From contig NZ_AP022616.1 of the NCBI RefSeq assembly GCF_010731115.1, forward strand, positions 2,356,001-2,420,000: a stretch of DNA of 64,000 nt, written 5' to 3'. Below are positions 26,744 through 40,698 of the stretch, one piece after another. The notes beneath the pieces are model-generated. The model was not told the DNA's origin. It saw nothing but the letters and a program-made list of their open reading frames with translations, and searched no databases. This stretch comes from Mycolicibacterium phocaicum (lineage in GTDB: Bacteria > Actinomycetota > Actinomycetes > Mycobacteriales > Mycobacteriaceae). The first letter of the stretch is position 1. The number at the start of each line of letters is the position of its first letter. The position numbers and the translations under genes were made by a program.

Positions 26744-28345
26744 ATGACTGCGGACCAGACCGGGACGACGCGCCTGGCGCGGATACGGGAAGCCATCACG
26801 CCGCGGGCCAGCTTGCAGGCCACGCCCGAGTACGGATCGTGGATTCTGGGACGGGTTTCCGAGACCCAGCGCCGTCGCCGCATCCGCATTCAGCTGATCC
26901 TGACCACGTTCGTGATCGTCGCGAACATGATCGGCGTCGGCGTCTCGATCCTCATCGAGACGGTGCTGTTCCCGACCCCCAACGTCTTCCGGGCCGACGT
27001 CTGGTGGATCACCACGATCGTGGCACCCGCCTACATCCTGTTCGCCTTCCTTATCGGCGTGGTGTGGGCGACCAACAGGGTGATCCAGAGCGTGCGCTGG
27101 GCCATCGAGGAACGCACTCCGACGGTCGAGGACCAGCGCAACACGTTCCGTGCGCCCGGCCAGCTCACGCGGGTGCTGCTGTCCCTGTGGGGCCTCGGCG
27201 CCGTACTGCTGACGACACTCTACGCATTGCACGACACCCAGTTCATTCCCAAACTGCTACTGGGCGTCACGTTCCCCGGCATCGTCGTGTCCACCAGCTG
27301 CAATCTGTACACCGAATTCGCGCTGCGCCCGGTCGCCGCCGAAGCGCTCCAGGCCGGACGACCGCCGTCCCGGCTCGCCCCGGGCATCATGGGCCGAACC
27401 ATGGTCGTATGGGCGTTCGGCTCCGGCGTCCCGATGCTCGGCGTGCTGTTGGCCGCGGTGTTCGCGCTGACGCAAAGCACCCTCACCCCAACCCAATTCG
27501 CGTTCGCGGTGCTGGTGCTCGCGGTGTTCGCGTTGGTCTTCGGCGCGTTGCTGATGGGCATCGTGGCGTGGCTGACCGCCAGCCCGATCCGCATCGTGCG
27601 GCAAGCGCTCAGCCGAGTCGAGCAGGGCGACCTGACCACCGATCTCGTGGTCTTCGACGGCACCGAATTGGGCCAGCTGCAGCGCGGATTCAACTCCATG
27701 GTCCACGGGCTGCGGGAACGCGAACGGGTCCGCGACCTGTTCGGCCGGCACGTCGGACGTGAGGTCGCGGCGCTCGCCGAGCAGGAGAAGCCGCAACTGG
27801 GCGGCGAAGAGCGGCACGCGGCGGTGATCTTCGTCGACGTCATCGGCTCGACCCAACTGGTGACCAGCCGCCCGGCCGTCGAGGTCGTCGACCTCCTGAA
27901 CCGCTTCTTCGCCGTCATCGTCGACGAGGTGGACCGGCACCACGGATTCGTCAACAAGTTCGAGGGCGACGCGGTGCTGGCGGTATTCGGGGCGCCGGTC
28001 TCGTTGCAGTGCACCGAAGGTGACGCTCTGGCCGCCGCCCGGGCCATCGCGTCGCGACTGCGTGACGAAGTGCCCGAACTGCAGGCGGGCCTCGGCGTCG
28101 CGGCCGGCACCGTGGTGGCGGGCAACGTCGGGGCCAAAGAGCGGTTCGAGTACACGGTGATCGGCGAGCCCGTCAACGAGGCGGCTCGACTGTGCGAACT
28201 CGCCAAGTCCGTGCCGGGCCATCTGGCGGCCGCCGCGAGCATGCTCCACGCCGTCAGCGAATCCGAAAGTGCGCACTGGGCTTTGGGTGACACCGTGACG
28301 CTGCGTGGGATGTCCGAGCCGACACAGCTTGCCATCCTGGCCTGA
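26744..28345 (+). CDS. Membrane class III adenylate cyclase with HAMP domain
   Basis: 533 residues. Six membrane helices between about 48 and 285, a HAMP linker ([18 protein letters not shown]), then a cyclase homology domain from about 345. Metal Asp residues are in [10 protein letters not shown] and [11 protein letters not shown], the adenine-specifying Lys in VNKFEGD and the transition-state Asn/Arg in [10 protein letters not shown], so it looks active. It is the homologue of the Rv1318c-Rv1320c trio of M. tuberculosis, but only one copy is here. Confidence 0.9.
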   Translation: MTADQTGTTRLARIREAITPRASLQATPEYGSWILGRVSETQRRRRIRIQLILTTFVIVANMIGVGVSILIETVLFPTPNVFRADVWWITTIVAPAYILFAFLIGVVWATNRVIQSVRWAIEERTPTVEDQRNTFRAPGQLTRVLLSLWGLGAVLLTTLYALHDTQFIPKLLLGVTFPGIVVSTSCNLYTEFALRPVAAEALQAGRPPSRLAPGIMGRTMVVWAFGSGVPMLGVLLAAVFALTQSTLTPTQFAFAVLVLAVFALVFGALLMGIVAWLTASPIRIVRQALSRVEQGDLTTDLVVFDGTELGQLQRGFNSMVHGLRERERVRDLFGRHVGREVAALAEQEKPQLGGEERHAAVIFVDVIGSTQLVTSRPAVEVVDLLNRFFAVIVDEVDRHHGFVNKFEGDAVLAVFGAPVSLQCTEGDALAAARAIASRLRDEVPELQAGLGVAAGTVVAGNVGAKERFEYTVIGEPVNEAARLCELAKSVPGHLAAAASMLHAVSESESAHWALGDTVTLRGMSEPTQLAILA

Positions 28346-28382
28346 GATTCACATCTGCTTCACACAGATCCGGAGGATCATG

Positions 28383-28682
28383 GTGAGTATGAAGCGACAT
28401 CTCGCCATGGCTGGTGCCGCCGGCACGCTTGCCATGTCGTTGACGCTTGCGCCGCTCGCCGCAGCCGACGTCTACGACACCGGCGGTTCGGCGGCCGACG
28501 TCATCAACAATCTTCAGGCCGAGGGCTACCTCGTCCACATCAACTGGACCAACGGTTTCGACGTCAAACCGCTCGACGTCTGCTGGGTCACCGGCGTGAA
28601 CAACCCGGGCAATTTCAAACCGGGCGGTACGGTGGCGGCGACCGTCTACGTCGACGTCCAGTGCCCCAATCACGAGTACTGA
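28383..28682 (+). CDS. Small secreted mycobacterial protein of unknown function
   Basis: About 99 residues. Signal peptide (KRHLAMAGAAGTLAMSL...APLAAA) followed by a mature part of about 70 residues with two cysteines (VCWV, VQCPNHEY) that could pair. Start choices are ATG 28380, GTG 28383 and ATG 28389; ggagga at 28372-28377 best fits GTG 28383. Mature segment GSAADVINNLQAEGYLVHINW is typical of a family of small exported mycobacterial proteins. Its stop is 1 bp from the stop of the convergent DUF1214 gene. I cannot assign a function. Confidence 0.75.
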   Translation: MSMKRHLAMAGAAGTLAMSLTLAPLAAADVYDTGGSAADVINNLQAEGYLVHINWTNGFDVKPLDVCWVTGVNNPGNFKPGGTVAATVYVDVQCPNHEY

Positions 28683-28683
28683 G

Positions 28684-30795
28684 TCACAACTGCGGGTAGG
28701 GCGCGAAGCGCTTGTCGAACCCGGCCTTCCGCGCATCGAGTGCCGCCTGCCGTTGTGCCGCAGTGACATACACCGTCCCGGCGGGCAGCACTGTGCCGAG
28801 GTCTCTGAGCGCCACCACCTGTGAACTCACCTTCGGCAGGTTGGTGTCAGTGGTGTCCAGGTCCTGGAAGCGGATCGAGATGGTCCCCTGATTGAGACCA
28901 CCGGTGGACACCCAGTTCGCCACACCGGGGTCGGTCGGCGACACCACGATGGTGTAGCTGCCGTCCGCGTTGGCCACCGACTGCGCGATGTTCAGGCTGG
29001 TCTGCTGATCCCAGTAGTTCTTGGTGATGGTCCAGTCGTTGGTCACCGGTACGACGAAATAGCCGGCGTCGCCGGGCTTGATCGTGAGCACCAGCGCTTG
29101 GTCATCAGCCAGCTGGAAGTACCCCGGGCTCTGCACCTGCGTCGACAGGAACGTCGCGTTACTTTCCGGATCGGTGAAGACGTTGGGCGGCTTCGTCTTT
29201 CCCGACGAATCCTTGGTCGCCACGTCCATGTACTGCGGTTCCATCCGCAGCCCGAGTGCGAGAATCACCGACGCCTCCAAGCCCTGCAGGAACCGCGGCA
29301 TCACCGGCAGCGGTGGGACCAGCGACACCAGATTGGTCAGGAACGGGTTGCCCGAGACGGCCGGTCCCAGACCGGGGATGTCGAAGCCGCCGATCTGCGC
29401 GAACAGGCTGTTTCGGGGGCCGCTGACGCGCTCGATGGACAAGCTCATCGGATCCTGAGTGTTCCAGTCCGACAGCGTGTTCCGCGCGACGATCAACGTG
29501 GTGTCGGTCGGGATCTGCAGATGGTTGGTCTGGCCCGGCTCGGCCGGGCGCGAACTCACCGTGACCGTGAAAGTGCCGTCCGGGTTGATCTGCATGTCCT
29601 TGGCATTGAGCACCGCGGCCGTCTTGCCGCCGAGTCCCGTCAGCACGCTGAAGGTCGTCTCCGCGGGCCTCTCCCCCGGACCGAACTTCCCGCTGATCAC
29701 GTACGTCGACGTCGAGTTGACCGCCATCATCCGGTAGATGGTGTCCGGGTTGTCGTACAGGATGCGCGTGCCGGTGATCGACTGGCCGAACCAATCATGC
29801 GGCGGCATGACCATTTCCAGCACCGTCGGCCGCATCGGGTTGAGCAGCTGGTACTCCATGGCGGCCTGCTGGGCGTACTCGTCGACCGCCTGGTTCAGCT
29901 GGTCCAGGTTCTCCTGGTCGGGTCCGCCGACCTGGGAGTACTGCTGCCTGGCATTCAGCTGGAACGCGAACTTGAGGATCGCCTTCATGATCTGCATCGG
30001 CAGCGTGTTCACGATGGCGTTGGCTTTCCGCTCACCGGCCAGCTGCTGCGACGTGCCGAGCACCGTGGTGGCGCTCTGCAGCGACGTCGGCGCGGCCGCC
30101 AATGACGTTGTCGCCGAGGTGGATGCGGTTTCGCGGCGGGTGACGCCGAGCAGCGCGGACAGCGCGGCGTTCTGCAGCGGCGCGACGGGGTTCCCGGACG
30201 CATTCGCCGCCCCATTCAGGCCCACCGCCGAGAGCGCATGCGACACCGCCGCGGTAGCCGCGGCAACCGGTGCACCGAGCGCGGCCACGGGCACGACAGC
30301 ATGCACCCGCGGTACAGCGTTCGCCGGACCGTCAGCCTTCGCCGTCGCGGACACCTGCGCCTTCGCGGGCTTCTGGGCAGGCGTCACGATGGTCGTGGAG
30401 GCGACCTTCCTGGTCGGCTTCGCGTCGGACTCGGACGCTGTGCCGGCGTCGGCCGCATCCTTCGCAGCCGACGGCTTCCCCACGTCCGCCTTACCTGCGG
30501 GCCGCTTCGACGACTTCTTCCCCGGATTCACGATGCCGGCGCGCTTGACGCCCTTGTCCTTCTTCGGCTTGTCCGCGTCAGCCTTGTCGCCGTCGCCCTT
30601 GGCCGCAGTCTCACCCTTCGCACCCTTCGCATGACTGTCCGAGGACGCGCCCGCGGCATCACTCGGTACGGCGAAAGCGATGCCCGGGCTGCTCGCCACC
30701 GACACGCCGATCCCCAGGGCGACCGCCAACGCACCGACCCGGCCGACGAATCTGGCTGCGCCAGTTGGCAACTGCTCACGACTGTTGATCGGCAT
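28684..30795 (-). CDS. Exported DUF1214-domain protein with Lys/Ala-rich linker
   Basis: 703 residues, ATG start with gggag upstream. Signal peptide 1-42 (cleavage near AFA-VP), then a low-complexity Lys/Ala/Asp linker to about 160, then a mycobacterial region with PLQNAALSALLG, and a C-terminal DUF1214-like domain (TSLNIAQSVANADGSYTIVV, DPGVANWVSTGG). It resembles DUF1254/DUF1214 proteins of unknown function, often next to lipid or steroid genes. A KstR-like site overlaps its promoter. Accessory insertion relative to M. tuberculosis. Confidence 0.75.
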   Translation of the reverse strand: MPINSREQLPTGAARFVGRVGALAVALGIGVSVASSPGIAFAVPSDAAGASSDSHAKGAKGETAAKGDGDKADADKPKKDKGVKRAGIVNPGKKSSKRPAGKADVGKPSAAKDAADAGTASESDAKPTRKVASTTIVTPAQKPAKAQVSATAKADGPANAVPRVHAVVPVAALGAPVAAATAAVSHALSAVGLNGAANASGNPVAPLQNAALSALLGVTRRETASTSATTSLAAAPTSLQSATTVLGTSQQLAGERKANAIVNTLPMQIMKAILKFAFQLNARQQYSQVGGPDQENLDQLNQAVDEYAQQAAMEYQLLNPMRPTVLEMVMPPHDWFGQSITGTRILYDNPDTIYRMMAVNSTSTYVISGKFGPGERPAETTFSVLTGLGGKTAAVLNAKDMQINPDGTFTVTVSSRPAEPGQTNHLQIPTDTTLIVARNTLSDWNTQDPMSLSIERVSGPRNSLFAQIGGFDIPGLGPAVSGNPFLTNLVSLVPPLPVMPRFLQGLEASVILALGLRMEPQYMDVATKDSSGKTKPPNVFTDPESNATFLSTQVQSPGYFQLADDQALVLTIKPGDAGYFVVPVTNDWTITKNYWDQQTSLNIAQSVANADGSYTIVVSPTDPGVANWVSTGGLNQGTISIRFQDLDTTDTNLPKVSSQVVALRDLGTVLPAGTVYVTAAQRQAALDARKAGFDKRFAPYPQL

Positions 30796-30816
30796 GCGAC
30801 TCCCCTATACCCCGAC

Positions 30817-30830
30817 TAGAACGCGTTCCA
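30817..30830. promoter_or_regulatory. KstR-like operator
   Basis: TAGAACGCGTTCCA fits the published KstR consensus TnnAACnnGTTnnA at every fixed position. It lies 22 bp upstream of the DUF1214 gene, immediately downstream of a possible promoter on the minus strand (CTGACG, 17 nt, TATAAC). A repressor bound here would block that transcript. Confidence 0.5.
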
Positions 30831-30867
30831 GTTATAACAGGGCCGCACGCGCGCGTCAGCCATTTAC

Positions 30868-30891
30868 GAGACAAATGATTAAATATGTCTC
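30868..30891. promoter_or_regulatory. AT-rich palindrome upstream of ada/alkA
   Basis: gagacaaat / atatgtctc, 9-bp arms with one mismatch and a 6-bp centre, in the 160-bp gap between the DUF1214 and ada/alkA genes. Looks like a dimer-binding site; the protein is unknown. Confidence 0.35.
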
Positions 30892-30955
30892 GCCCGCCAC
30901 GTTGATGTCGATTTTCCGCTAGTACTCGGGTCTACCGCATGCCATTGTCGAAGAC

Positions 30956-32476
30956 ATGTACGACGACTTCGACCGCTGCTATCGGGCAGTCCAATCCAAG
31001 GACGCCCGGTTCGACGGTTGGTTCGTCACGGCCGTCCTCACCACCGGCATCTACTGCCGCCCCAGTTGCCCTGTCCGGCCTCCGTTCGCGCGCAACGTCC
31101 GCTTCTACCCAACCGCCGCGGCAGCGCAGCGGGCCGGCTTCCGGGCCTGCAAGCGCTGCCGGCCCGACGCATCGCCGGGGTCACCGGAATGGAACATCCG
31201 CACCGACGTCGTGGCCCGCGCCATGCGCCTGATCGCCGACGGCACCGTCGACCGCGAGGGAGTGACGGGGCTGGCGGCCAGGCTCGGCTACACCACCCGG
31301 CAACTCGAGCGGCTGCTCCAGGCCGAGGTCGGCGCGAACCCCTTGGCGCTGGCCCGAGCCCAGCGGAGCCAGACCGCGCGGGTACTCATCGAGACCACGA
31401 AACTGCCATTCGGTGATGTCGCGTTCGCCGCCGGATTTTCCAGCATCCGCCAGTTCAACGACACCATTCGCGAAGTGTGCGCACTGACGCCGACCGAACT
31501 CCGGCTACGGGCGCAGGCGCGCTTCGAACCCAACGAAAACCCGGGCACGGGAACACTTTCCGTCCGGCTGCCGGTACGTACGCCCTTCGCCTATGAGGGG
31601 GTGTTCGGCCACCTGGCGGCCGGCGCGGTGCCCGGCGTCGAAGAGGTACGCGACGGCACGTTCCGACGCACCCTGCGGCTCCCCAACGGCACCGGCATCG
31701 TCGGGCTCTCACCGAGCGTGGACCATGTGCAGTGCACGCTGATCCTCGATGACTTCCGCGACCTGGCCACCGCCATCGCCCGGTGCCGGCGGCTCCTCGA
31801 CCTCGATGCCGACCCCGAGGCGGTCATCGACGTCCTCAACACCGACCAGCACCTGGCGCCCATCGTCGCCAAGGCGCCCGGGCAACGCATCCCCCGCACG
31901 GTGGACGAGAACGAGCTGGCGCTGCGGGTGGTGATCGGCCAGCAGGTGTCCATGAAGGCCGCCGCGACGCACACGCGCCGGTTGGCGCTGGCGTACGGCA
32001 CGCCCATCAACGACCCGGCGGGAGCCTTGACCCATGTCTTCCCGTCCGTCACGCAACTGGCCGAGATCGATCCGAGCCACCTGGCTTTCCCTGAGTCTCG
32101 CCGACGCACGGTCGTCGCACTGATCGACGCCCTCGCCGCCGGCACCCTCGAGCTCGACGCCGGGTCGGACTGGCTGCAGGCCAGAACTCAACTGGCCGAA
32201 CTGCCTGGCATCGGGCCATGGACCGCCGAGGTGATCGCGATGCGCGGCCTCGGCGACCCCGATGCCTTTCCCGCCAGCGACCTCGGCGTCCGGGCGGCCG
32301 CCAAACAAGCTGGGCTGCCAGCCAATTCACGGCAATTGATCGAGCACAGTGCACACTGGCGCCCATGGCGTGCCTACGCCACCCAACACCTGTGGACCTC
32401 TCTGGATCATGCGGTCAACCAGTGGCCGCCCCTGACCATCAACCCATCGCAATCACCACAACAGGAGCAGGCATGA
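30956..32476 (+). CDS. alkA: Ada-type regulator fused to AlkA DNA-3-methyladenine glycosylase
   Basis: 506 residues. Order: Ada methyl-phosphotriester domain with zinc cysteines C34, C38, C65 and C68 (C34 is the likely methyl acceptor); AraC-type helix-turn-helix (about 95-195); AlkA N-terminal region; HhH-GPD glycosylase with LPGIGPWTAEVIAMRG and the catalytic Asp in FPASDLG. Senses methylated phosphate, activates repair genes, and excises alkylated bases. ATG start; stop overlaps ogt (ATGA), as in Rv1317c-Rv1316c. Confidence 0.92.
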   Translation: MYDDFDRCYRAVQSKDARFDGWFVTAVLTTGIYCRPSCPVRPPFARNVRFYPTAAAAQRAGFRACKRCRPDASPGSPEWNIRTDVVARAMRLIADGTVDREGVTGLAARLGYTTRQLERLLQAEVGANPLALARAQRSQTARVLIETTKLPFGDVAFAAGFSSIRQFNDTIREVCALTPTELRLRAQARFEPNENPGTGTLSVRLPVRTPFAYEGVFGHLAAGAVPGVEEVRDGTFRRTLRLPNGTGIVGLSPSVDHVQCTLILDDFRDLATAIARCRRLLDLDADPEAVIDVLNTDQHLAPIVAKAPGQRIPRTVDENELALRVVIGQQVSMKAAATHTRRLALAYGTPINDPAGALTHVFPSVTQLAEIDPSHLAFPESRRRTVVALIDALAAGTLELDAGSDWLQARTQLAELPGIGPWTAEVIAMRGLGDPDAFPASDLGVRAAAKQAGLPANSRQLIEHSAHWRPWRAYATQHLWTSLDHAVNQWPPLTINPSQSPQQEQA

Positions 32477-32982
32477 CCGCCACGTTGCAGACCCGGACCA
32501 TGCACAGTCCGGTCGGAACCATCACGATCGCCGGTCGCGACGGGCGTATCCGACATCTGCGGATGGACGATCAGACATATGAGCCAAGCCATGACGGTTG
32601 GGAGCCCGACGAGACGGCATTTCCGGAGGCCGTCGACCAACTCACCGCCTACTTCGCCGGCGACCTCCAGGAGTTCGATCTGGAACTCGACCTCATCGGC
32701 ACCGAATTCCAGCGCCGCGTCTGGGGTGCGTTGCTGACCATTCCGTACGGCGAAACACGTTCGTACGGCGAGATCGCGTTGCAGGTCGGATCACCGGGCG
32801 CGTCCCGTGCTGTCGGACTGGCCAACGGCCACAATCCCGTCGGGATCATCGTGCCCTGCCATCGAGTCATCGGGGCCAACGGCAGCCTGACCGGATATGG
32901 CGGTGGATTGGACCGCAAGAAGCTCCTGCTTGACCTGGAGAAAAGCCGGTCAGGAACCGAAGAGCCGACGCTATTCGATTGA
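32473..32982 (+). CDS. ogt: Methylated-DNA-protein cysteine methyltransferase
   Basis: 169 residues. Removes O6-alkyl groups from guanine by irreversible transfer to C129 in the PCHRV motif. Also visible are RRVWGALLTIPYGETRSYGEIA and the helix-turn-helix arginine finger in SRAVGLANGHNP. ATG start overlaps the ada/alkA stop, with aggagcagg upstream. A perfect hairpin follows the stop. Confidence 0.95.
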   Translation: MTATLQTRTMHSPVGTITIAGRDGRIRHLRMDDQTYEPSHDGWEPDETAFPEAVDQLTAYFAGDLQEFDLELDLIGTEFQRRVWGALLTIPYGETRSYGEIALQVGSPGASRAVGLANGHNPVGIIVPCHRVIGANGSLTGYGGGLDRKKLLLDLEKSRSGTEEPTLFD

Positions 32983-32988
32983 GAAATG

Positions 32989-33026
32989 GCATTTCGGCGC
33001 CGCGCATCACCGCGGCGCCGAAATGC
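32989..33026 (+). terminator. Hairpin terminator after ogt
   Basis: Perfect 16-bp inverted repeat gcatttcggcgccgcg (32989-33004) / cgcggcgccgaaatgc (33011-33026), 6-nt loop, 6 bp past the ogt stop. No clear U tract, as is common for mycobacterial terminators. Confidence 0.7.
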
Positions 33027-33049
33027 AGAAACATCTTGAACGCAAAATG

Positions 33050-33083
33050 CCTCAGCCCCCCGATTTTCATCGGGGGGCTGAGG
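33050..33083 (-). terminator. rRNA operon terminator
   Basis: Perfect 15-bp inverted repeat cctcagccccccgat (33050-33064) / atcggggggctgagg (33069-33083), 4-nt loop. On the minus strand it begins 7 bp past 5S and is followed by cattttgcg, a short U tract. Confidence 0.85.
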
Positions 33084-33090
33084 TAATTTG

Positions 33091-33206
33091 TGTTCGGCGG
33101 TGTCCTACTTTTCCGCCCGTGCAGGGCAGTATCATCGGCGCTGGCAGGCTTAGCTTCCGGGTTCGGGATGGGACCGGGCGTTTCCCTGCCGCTGTTGCCG
33201 CCGTAA
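33091..33206 (-). rRNA. rrf: 5S ribosomal RNA
   Basis: The minus strand reads ttacggcggcaacagcgg at the 5' end and ends cgccgaaca, with the conserved internal gcccggtcccatcccgaacc. About 116 nt, the usual mycobacterial length. Ends are placed by similarity to known mycobacterial 5S. Confidence 0.93.
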
Positions 33207-33356
33207 CTCTATTTAATTACGCCTCCACCGGTCCTGTTCAACCCGTGGGTTGTTTGGTGGTGGGGTGTGGTCTGTTCGACTCATACGTGGGTTGTGGTTG
33301 CGAGGCACTGATGTGCAATGTTTGTCGTCTTGGTTTACACACGATTGGTTTTTTGG
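33207..33356 (-). other. 23S-5S spacer
   Basis: About 150 bp with no tRNA or coding sequence visible. The part next to 23S (33344-33355) is the 3' arm of the 23S processing stem. Confidence 0.8.
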
Positions 33357-38407
<5,051 letters not shown>

Positions 38408-38559
38408 ACCCCTCGCAAAACGAGGCAGAATTTACAGTTCAGAACAATCTGACCTAAACAAAAGACACCAAAAACTGGCATCAAAAAAACAACCACACCC
38501 CACAAACGGGAAAACACGAGGCATGGTCAAAAAACAACAAACAAAAACCACCAAACACA

Positions 38560-38580
38560 CTATTGAGTTCTCAAACAACA
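38560..38580 (-). promoter_or_regulatory. boxA antitermination element of the rrn leader
   Basis: The minus strand reads tgttgtttgagaactcaata then g, the boxA-type sequence known from mycobacterial rrn leaders. It sits about 150 nt before 16S and downstream of both promoters, as expected for NusB/NusE loading. Confidence 0.75.
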
Positions 38581-38603
38581 CGCCGTTTTCGGGCAACCCC
38601 ACC

Positions 38604-38632
38604 AACCTACTATCTCTTGGTCGGGCTGTCAA
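38604..38632 (-). promoter_or_regulatory. rrn promoter, proximal
   Basis: -35 TTGACA (38627-38632) and -10 TAGGTT (38604-38609) separated by exactly 17 nt; the -10 fits the mycobacterial TAnnnT form. Predicted start near 38597, giving a leader of about 190 nt that includes boxA. Confidence 0.7.
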
Positions 38633-38679
38633 GCTCTTGCTCTGGGCTTTTTCGGCCCCGCTCGCTGCTGACTTGGAAT

Positions 38680-38708
38680 ACATTAGCGGGCCGATCTTGA
38701 TTTTACAA
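38680..38708 (-). promoter_or_regulatory. rrn promoter, distal
   Basis: -35 TTGTAA (38703-38708) and -10 TAATGT (38680-38685), 17-nt spacer. Located 76 bp upstream of the proximal promoter. Tandem promoters are usual for mycobacterial rrnA. Confidence 0.55.
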
Positions 38709-38791
38709 AACGCCTGCATATGGCCGGTTTTTCGACCGAAACGCGTCGCACAGCGTCCGTCGGAACGGTCAATGCGACACGCCAATGGCCG

Positions 38792-40045
38792 TCAACTGAC
38801 CCGTTCGACCTCCGCGCCCAGACTCACGAGGTTCTCCACGAACAACGGGTACCCGCGATCGATGTGGAAAACGTCGTGAACCTCGGTGTCGCCATCGGCG
38901 ACCAATCCCGCCAACACCAGGCCGGCGCCGGCGCGAATATCCGACGCCCATACCGGCGCACTCGACAACTGCGGAATTCCGCGTACCACCGCGTGGTGTC
39001 CGTCGGTCCGGGCATCGGCGCCCAGGCGAATCATCTCCTCGACGAACCGGAACCTGGCTTCGAACACGTTCTCGGTGATCATCGAGGTGCCCTCGGCGAT
39101 ACACGCCAGACCGATGGCCATCGGTTGCAGGTCGGTCGGGAATCCCGGGTACGGCAGCGTCGCGACGTTGACGGCCTTCGGCCGTTCGTACTGCACGACG
39201 CGGAAACCGTTGTCGTGCTGGGTCACGGTCGCGCCGGCATCGTGGAGTTTGTGCAGCACCAGCTGCAGGTGTTGCGGGTCCACCCCCGTCACGGCGACAT
39301 CACCGCGCGTCATCGCCGCGGCAATCCCCCAGGTCGCGGCCACAATCCGGTCACCGATCACCCGGTGCTCGGTCGGATGCAGCTTGTCCACTCCGGTGAT
39401 GGTCAGCGTCGAGGTTCCTCCCCCACTGACCTTGGCACCCATCTGGTTCAACATGTCGCAGATATCGACGATGTCGGGTTCGCGCGCCGCGTTGTGGATG
39501 ACCGTCACACCCTCGGCGAGCACCGCCGCCATCAGGATGTTCTCGGTCGCACCCACCGACGGGAATTCGAGCTGGATCTCCGCACCGCGTAGGTGATCCG
39601 CCTCAGCGACCACGCAACCGTGCTCGATGTTGCATCGCGCTCCGAGCTGGCGCAGACCCGATTGGTGCATGTCCAGCGGCCGCGAACCGATCGCGTCGCC
39701 ACCAGGTAATGCGACTTTCGCCTTCTTGCAGCGGCCCACCAGCGGACCGAGCACACACACCGAAGCGCGGAACTGCCGGACCGCGGCGAAGTCCGCGTCG
39801 TACTTGGGCTCGTCAGGTGATGTGATGCGGGCAACATCGCCTTCGAGCTCGACGGTCGCCCCGAGACCGCGGAGCACCTCCGCCATCAATGGCACATCCA
39901 GGATGTCCGGGCAGTTGGTGATCGTGGTCGTGCCCTCGGCCAACAACGCCGCGGCCATCAGCTTGAGCACGCTGTTCTTCGCGCCCCCCACGGCAACTTC
40001 GCCGGACAACCGGCTACCCCCGGTCACCACGAAACGCTCGCTCAC
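38792..40045 (-). CDS. murA: UDP-N-acetylglucosamine 1-carboxyvinyltransferase
   Basis: 417 residues. First committed step of peptidoglycan synthesis: transfers enolpyruvate from PEP to UDP-GlcNAc. N-terminal [20 protein letters not shown] and the loop [14 protein letters not shown] are diagnostic. Position 117 is Asp instead of the usual Cys, as in M. tuberculosis, which explains natural fosfomycin resistance. GTG 40045 (SERFVVTGG) is chosen over ATG 40069, which has no ribosome site and no homology. The rRNA operon follows on the same strand. Confidence 0.96.
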   Translation of the reverse strand: MSERFVVTGGSRLSGEVAVGGAKNSVLKLMAAALLAEGTTTITNCPDILDVPLMAEVLRGLGATVELEGDVARITSPDEPKYDADFAAVRQFRASVCVLGPLVGRCKKAKVALPGGDAIGSRPLDMHQSGLRQLGARCNIEHGCVVAEADHLRGAEIQLEFPSVGATENILMAAVLAEGVTVIHNAAREPDIVDICDMLNQMGAKVSGGGTSTLTITGVDKLHPTEHRVIGDRIVAATWGIAAAMTRGDVAVTGVDPQHLQLVLHKLHDAGATVTQHDNGFRVVQYERPKAVNVATLPYPGFPTDLQPMAIGLACIAEGTSMITENVFEARFRFVEEMIRLGADARTDGHHAVVRGIPQLSSAPVWASDIRAGAGLVLAGLVADGDTEVHDVFHIDRGYPLFVENLVSLGAEVERVS

Positions 40046-40116
40046 GCGGCTAAGTGTAAACAGCGGCAAGGGCCGGTGTCAGACAACGAACAGGTCCCCG
40101 CGAGTACGGTTTGACC

Positions 40117-40692
40117 ATGGCTGTGCACCTGACCCGCATCTATACCCGGACCGGCGACGATGGGTCGACGGGCCTCAGTGATTTCAGCCGGGTGTCGAAG
40201 AACGACACGCGCCTGGCGGCATACGCGGACTGTGACGAAGCCAACGCCGCGATCGGCGTCGCGATTGCCGCGGGTGCACCGGACGAGCGAATCCGCTTGG
40301 TACTCCTGCAAATTCAGAACGATCTCTTCGACGCCGGCGCCGACCTGTCGACACCGGTGGTCGAGAATCCGGAATACCCTCCGCTGCGGATCACCCAGCC
40401 GTACATCGACCGGCTGGAAACCTGGTGCGACGAATTCAACGAGCCACTGTCGAAGCTCACGTCGTTCATCCTCCCCGGCGGCACTCCCCTGTCGGCCTAC
40501 CTGCACGTTGCACGCACCGTGGTCCGGCGTGCCGAGCGGGCGGCCTGGCAGGCGATCGATGAACACGGCGATTCGGTCAGCGTGCTACCGGCCAAATATC
40601 TGAATCGGCTGTCGGATCTGCTGTTCATCCTGTCGCGGGTCGCGAACCCGGATGGTGATGTGCTGTGGCAACCCGGCGGCGGGCTGCAGTAA
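40117..40692 (+). CDS. PduO-type cob(I)alamin adenosyltransferase
   Basis: 191 residues. Makes adenosylcobalamin from ATP and cob(I)alamin. The N-terminus IYTRTGDDGSTGLSDFSR is the ATP-binding signature of the PduO/MMAB family and RTVVRRAERAAW is the second conserved helix. It can supply the cofactor for methylmalonyl-CoA mutase, which uses the product of the epimerase at 25229-25705. ATG 40117 is preferred over an in-frame TTG at 40111. Equivalent to Rv1314c; divergent from murA. Confidence 0.92.
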   Translation: MAVHLTRIYTRTGDDGSTGLSDFSRVSKNDTRLAAYADCDEANAAIGVAIAAGAPDERIRLVLLQIQNDLFDAGADLSTPVVENPEYPPLRITQPYIDRLETWCDEFNEPLSKLTSFILPGGTPLSAYLHVARTVVRRAERAAWQAIDEHGDSVSVLPAKYLNRLSDLLFILSRVANPDGDVLWQPGGGLQ

Positions 40693-40698
40693 GCGGGA

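Larger units (their letters stand above)
38408..38791 (-). promoter_or_regulatory. rRNA operon promoter and leader region
   Basis: 384 bp between murA and 16S with no credible gene. It holds two promoter-like elements, a boxA antitermination element and a hairpin just before 16S (cctcg-caaaa-cgagg, 38411-38425 on the plus strand). Listed separately below where specific. Confidence 0.8.

Noticed and set aside
30956..32476. A full Ada protein including a methyltransferase domain
   Set aside because: The C-terminal part is an AlkA glycosylase; the O6-methylguanine methyltransferase is the separate downstream ogt gene.
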